From NCBI RefSeq assembly GCF_021018805.1, contig NW_026960612.1, forward strand, positions 2,604,001 to 2,668,000: a stretch of DNA of 64,000 nucleotides. Direction: 5' to 3'. The first letter of the stretch is position 1; each line of letters begins with the position of its first letter. Positions 62,640 to 64,000 of this stretch are shown here, piece after piece. Both the position numbers and the translations under genes were made by a program. The notes under the pieces were generated by a model. It made no database searches and was not told where the DNA came from. It worked only from the letters and a program-made list of their open reading frames with translations. The stretch comes from Prinia subflava (lineage: Eukaryota > Chordata > Aves > Passeriformes > Cisticolidae).

Positions 62640-63880
62640 GATCCTGGCCCCGATGATAGCTCAGAGAGCCCCACGGAGGGGGTAAGGCCAGCTGGGGGGC
62701 TCTCTCCATCCTCGTCGCCCTGCTGCCGGCCAGGGCCCAGAGATGTCCCCGGGGCATTGCCTGGCAAAGAGCAGCCTCCTGGCACAGCCACTCCCGTTCG
62801 GCCAGGCTGTGAGCGTGCGTGTGTTCCTTTGCGGGGCCGTCATGCTCCGGCTCGCCGCCACCCGGGAAGCCCCGACGGGTCGCTGCGCAGCCCCGGTCCC
62901 GCCGCGGCTCAGTGCGCCCCGGCTTTCCGGCTGCACGCACACGCCGGAAAAGTTAATAACCGCATGGCTGCAAATGAAGTTTAATACGAGCTGGGGGAGG
63001 GGAGGGGCAGGCAGAGGGGTTCCGCGGGGAGCGCGGGCAAACGCGCAACTTGTTTGAACGAGGCTGCAGCGCGGGTAACTGTAGGGTCGGGCAAGGATGG
63101 AGGTAAGGGAGGCCGAGGGCAGAGCCGGGGCACGTGTGCAGCTCTGCGCCGCCGGACCAGCCAGAGGGCCGGGGCGCGGCCGGAGGGGGAGGCGGTGGGG
63201 CTCGAGCCCCGCAGCGCACCGCACCGAGACGGCGGCGGGCTGCGCCGGCCTTGTGTAACCCGGCGGGGTGGACCCCGCCCGGGTGCGCAGGTAGCGCCGG
63301 CGGCAGTGTCCATGCGCCCGTGCACGGCGGCGCAGAACCGAGCCGAGCCGCGCCGCGCCGGCCGGGCGCAACCCGCGCACCCGGATGGGCTCAGTGCCTC
63401 CCCGATCAGGGCGGGCGGCGGCACTCACCAGTTTTCCTGCATCCACTGGATGGCCGCATGCTCGTTGAACTGCTTCTCGAATTCGTATTCCTGCAAAGTC
63501 AACACTGACATGTTCATTGGCCCGGTGGCTGTGGAGCCGCTCCCCGCGCCGAGATGCTGCCTGCCGCCGCCTCGGGAGCCGGGCCCCTGCGCGCCCGCCG
63601 CCGGAGAGCGCCCGCGGCCGGAGAGCCCCCGCCTCTGGCCTGGCCCGCCCCGCCTCAGCGATACCCCGGGTATGGCATAGCTCCGCTCCCCTCCGCGCCT
63701 CTCCTCCCGGGCCCGCCGGTCTCCTCCTCTTCTGCGGCCGCCGCGCAGCGCCCGGGGGCGGCGCGGTCTTAGTGCCCGCCCGCCGCCGCCGCCCGGGACA
63801 CCCGCCCCCTGCCGCCCCTCGCGCTGCCCTGGTGGTCATCGGTGGACCGCGCCGAGGCTGCGCTCCTGGCAAGGAGGAAC
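62640..63880 (-). promoter_or_regulatory. ELOVL6: CpG island / ELOVL6 promoter, 5' UTR and start of intron 1
   Basis: CpG-dense, GC-rich sequence surrounds the first coding exon, in sharp contrast to the AT-rich intron. The 5' UTR and promoter should lie at coordinates above 63517. GC boxes are visible there, for example near 63645-63660 and 63900. On the minus strand a GGGGTGGGGGC-type Sp1-like box is followed by two CTATTTTT tracts (about 63917-63955). A palindromic E-box CACGTG lies in the first part of intron 1 at 63131-63136. ELOVL6 is known to respond to SREBP-1c and ChREBP, but assigning these sites to those factors is inference. Long open frames on both strands here are GC-driven and not genes. 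No transcription start can be fixed from the sequence. Confidence 0.8.
63429..63517 (-). CDS. ELOVL6: ELOVL6 first coding exon (partial gene)
   Basis: ELOVL6 is the ER-membrane condensing enzyme that elongates C12-C16 acyl-CoAs with malonyl-CoA towards C18. The minus strand encodes 29 codons plus two bases, beginning [16 protein letters not shown] and ending at QEN plus the TG of a split Trp codon. This matches the known ELOVL6 N-terminus, the lumenal leader before the first membrane helix. The exon stops at a consensus donor, CTG|GTGAGT (GT at 63428-63427). Read through, the frame hits TGA at once, so only splicing continues it. Two ATGs lie two codons apart (63517 and 63511). The first is taken by family convention; the second has A at -3. 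The HXXHH catalytic box and helices are in later exons outside the window. Gene identity is very secure; exact UTR limits are not visible. Confidence 0.95.
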
Positions 63881-64000
63881 ACCCCCAACCCCCTCTCTCC
63901 CCGCCCCCCACCAGGCTGTCAAAAATAGCAACAAAAAATAGGAAGCCCCCACCCCTGTGCTGAAACCATGCCGCAGCGCTCTGCGTGCCCTCGCCGGCCA

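Larger units (their letters stand above)
1..63428 (-). other. ELOVL6: Presumed ELOVL6 intron 1 (5' part)
   Basis: Everything left of the exon donor at 63428 lies in the direction of ELOVL6 transcription. No second-exon peptide of ELOVL6 is found in any frame, nor any other host exon I recognise. The simplest reading is one intron longer than 63 kb that continues beyond the left edge. Long first introns are usual for this gene in vertebrates. The other repeats and ERVs listed here would then be intronic. This is inference; a short unrelated nested gene cannot be excluded. Confidence 0.7.

Noticed and set aside
62661..63911. 416-codon minus-strand open frame
   Set aside because: It is a GC-rich CpG-island shadow. 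Across the ELOVL6 exon it reads in a different frame from the true leader, and it is Arg/Pro/Ala low complexity.
62616..63963. Several plus-strand open frames of 100-208 codons
   Set aside because: They arise from the high GC of the island, have no domains and lie antisense to the ELOVL6 exon.
1..64000. CRISPR arrays, operons, bacterial-type systems, tRNA or rRNA genes
   Set aside because: No regularly spaced repeats, clustered same-strand genes or cloverleaf sequences were seen; the window is vertebrate nuclear DNA.

Overview
The window is avian nuclear DNA. It is AT-rich and intron-like, carries CR1 LINE 3' ends typical of birds, and is heavily seeded with endogenous retrovirus (ERV) LTRs. 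The LTR families and the alpharetrovirus-like env suggest a neoavian bird, possibly a passerine; that lineage call is inference. The only host coding sequence I can support is the first coding exon of ELOVL6 (fatty acid elongase 6) on the minus strand at 63429-63517. It sits in a CpG island (about 62.64-63.88 kb) that should hold the promoter. I find no other ELOVL6 exon, so positions 1-63428 are most simply read as part of a very long intron 1, transcribed right to left.

Layout from left to right: a degraded LTR (4.4-4.8 kb); a 1.37 kb solo LTR in minus sense with a perfect 5-bp target-site duplication (TSD) (5.9-7.3 kb); a 648-bp solo LTR with a 6-bp TSD (10.6-11.2 kb); an env-only alpharetrovirus-like ERV with an unrecognised Cys-rich reading frame upstream of env (11.5-13.9 kb); two solo LTRs (16.36-16.90 and 17.17-17.89 kb); CR1 fragments, one inserted into another (18.3-19.05 kb); a minus-sense solo LTR (22.2-22.6 kb); further CR1 fragments at 29.0 and 32.4 kb; and a minus-strand reverse transcriptase remnant that keeps its YIDD motif (35.1-35.4 kb). 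A second copy of the 1.37 kb LTR, inverted relative to the first, lies at 36.6-38.0 kb.

Next comes a complete but decayed class I (gammaretrovirus-like) provirus at 38179-47312, with a 4-bp TSD. A younger solo LTR interrupts its 5' LTR and another lies between its env and 3' LTR. To its right are a minus-sense solo LTR (47.3-48.1 kb), a CR1 tail, a doubtful GC-rich LTR-like block, ordinary intron sequence, a MIR/CORE-SINE-like relic at 61.4 kb and a short LTR at 61.7 kb.

No ERV here has an intact gag, pol or env. Most datable LTRs lie antisense to ELOVL6. I found no CRISPR array, tRNA or rRNA gene, and no clear new functional system. The least explained object is the Cys-rich frame in the env-only ERV.
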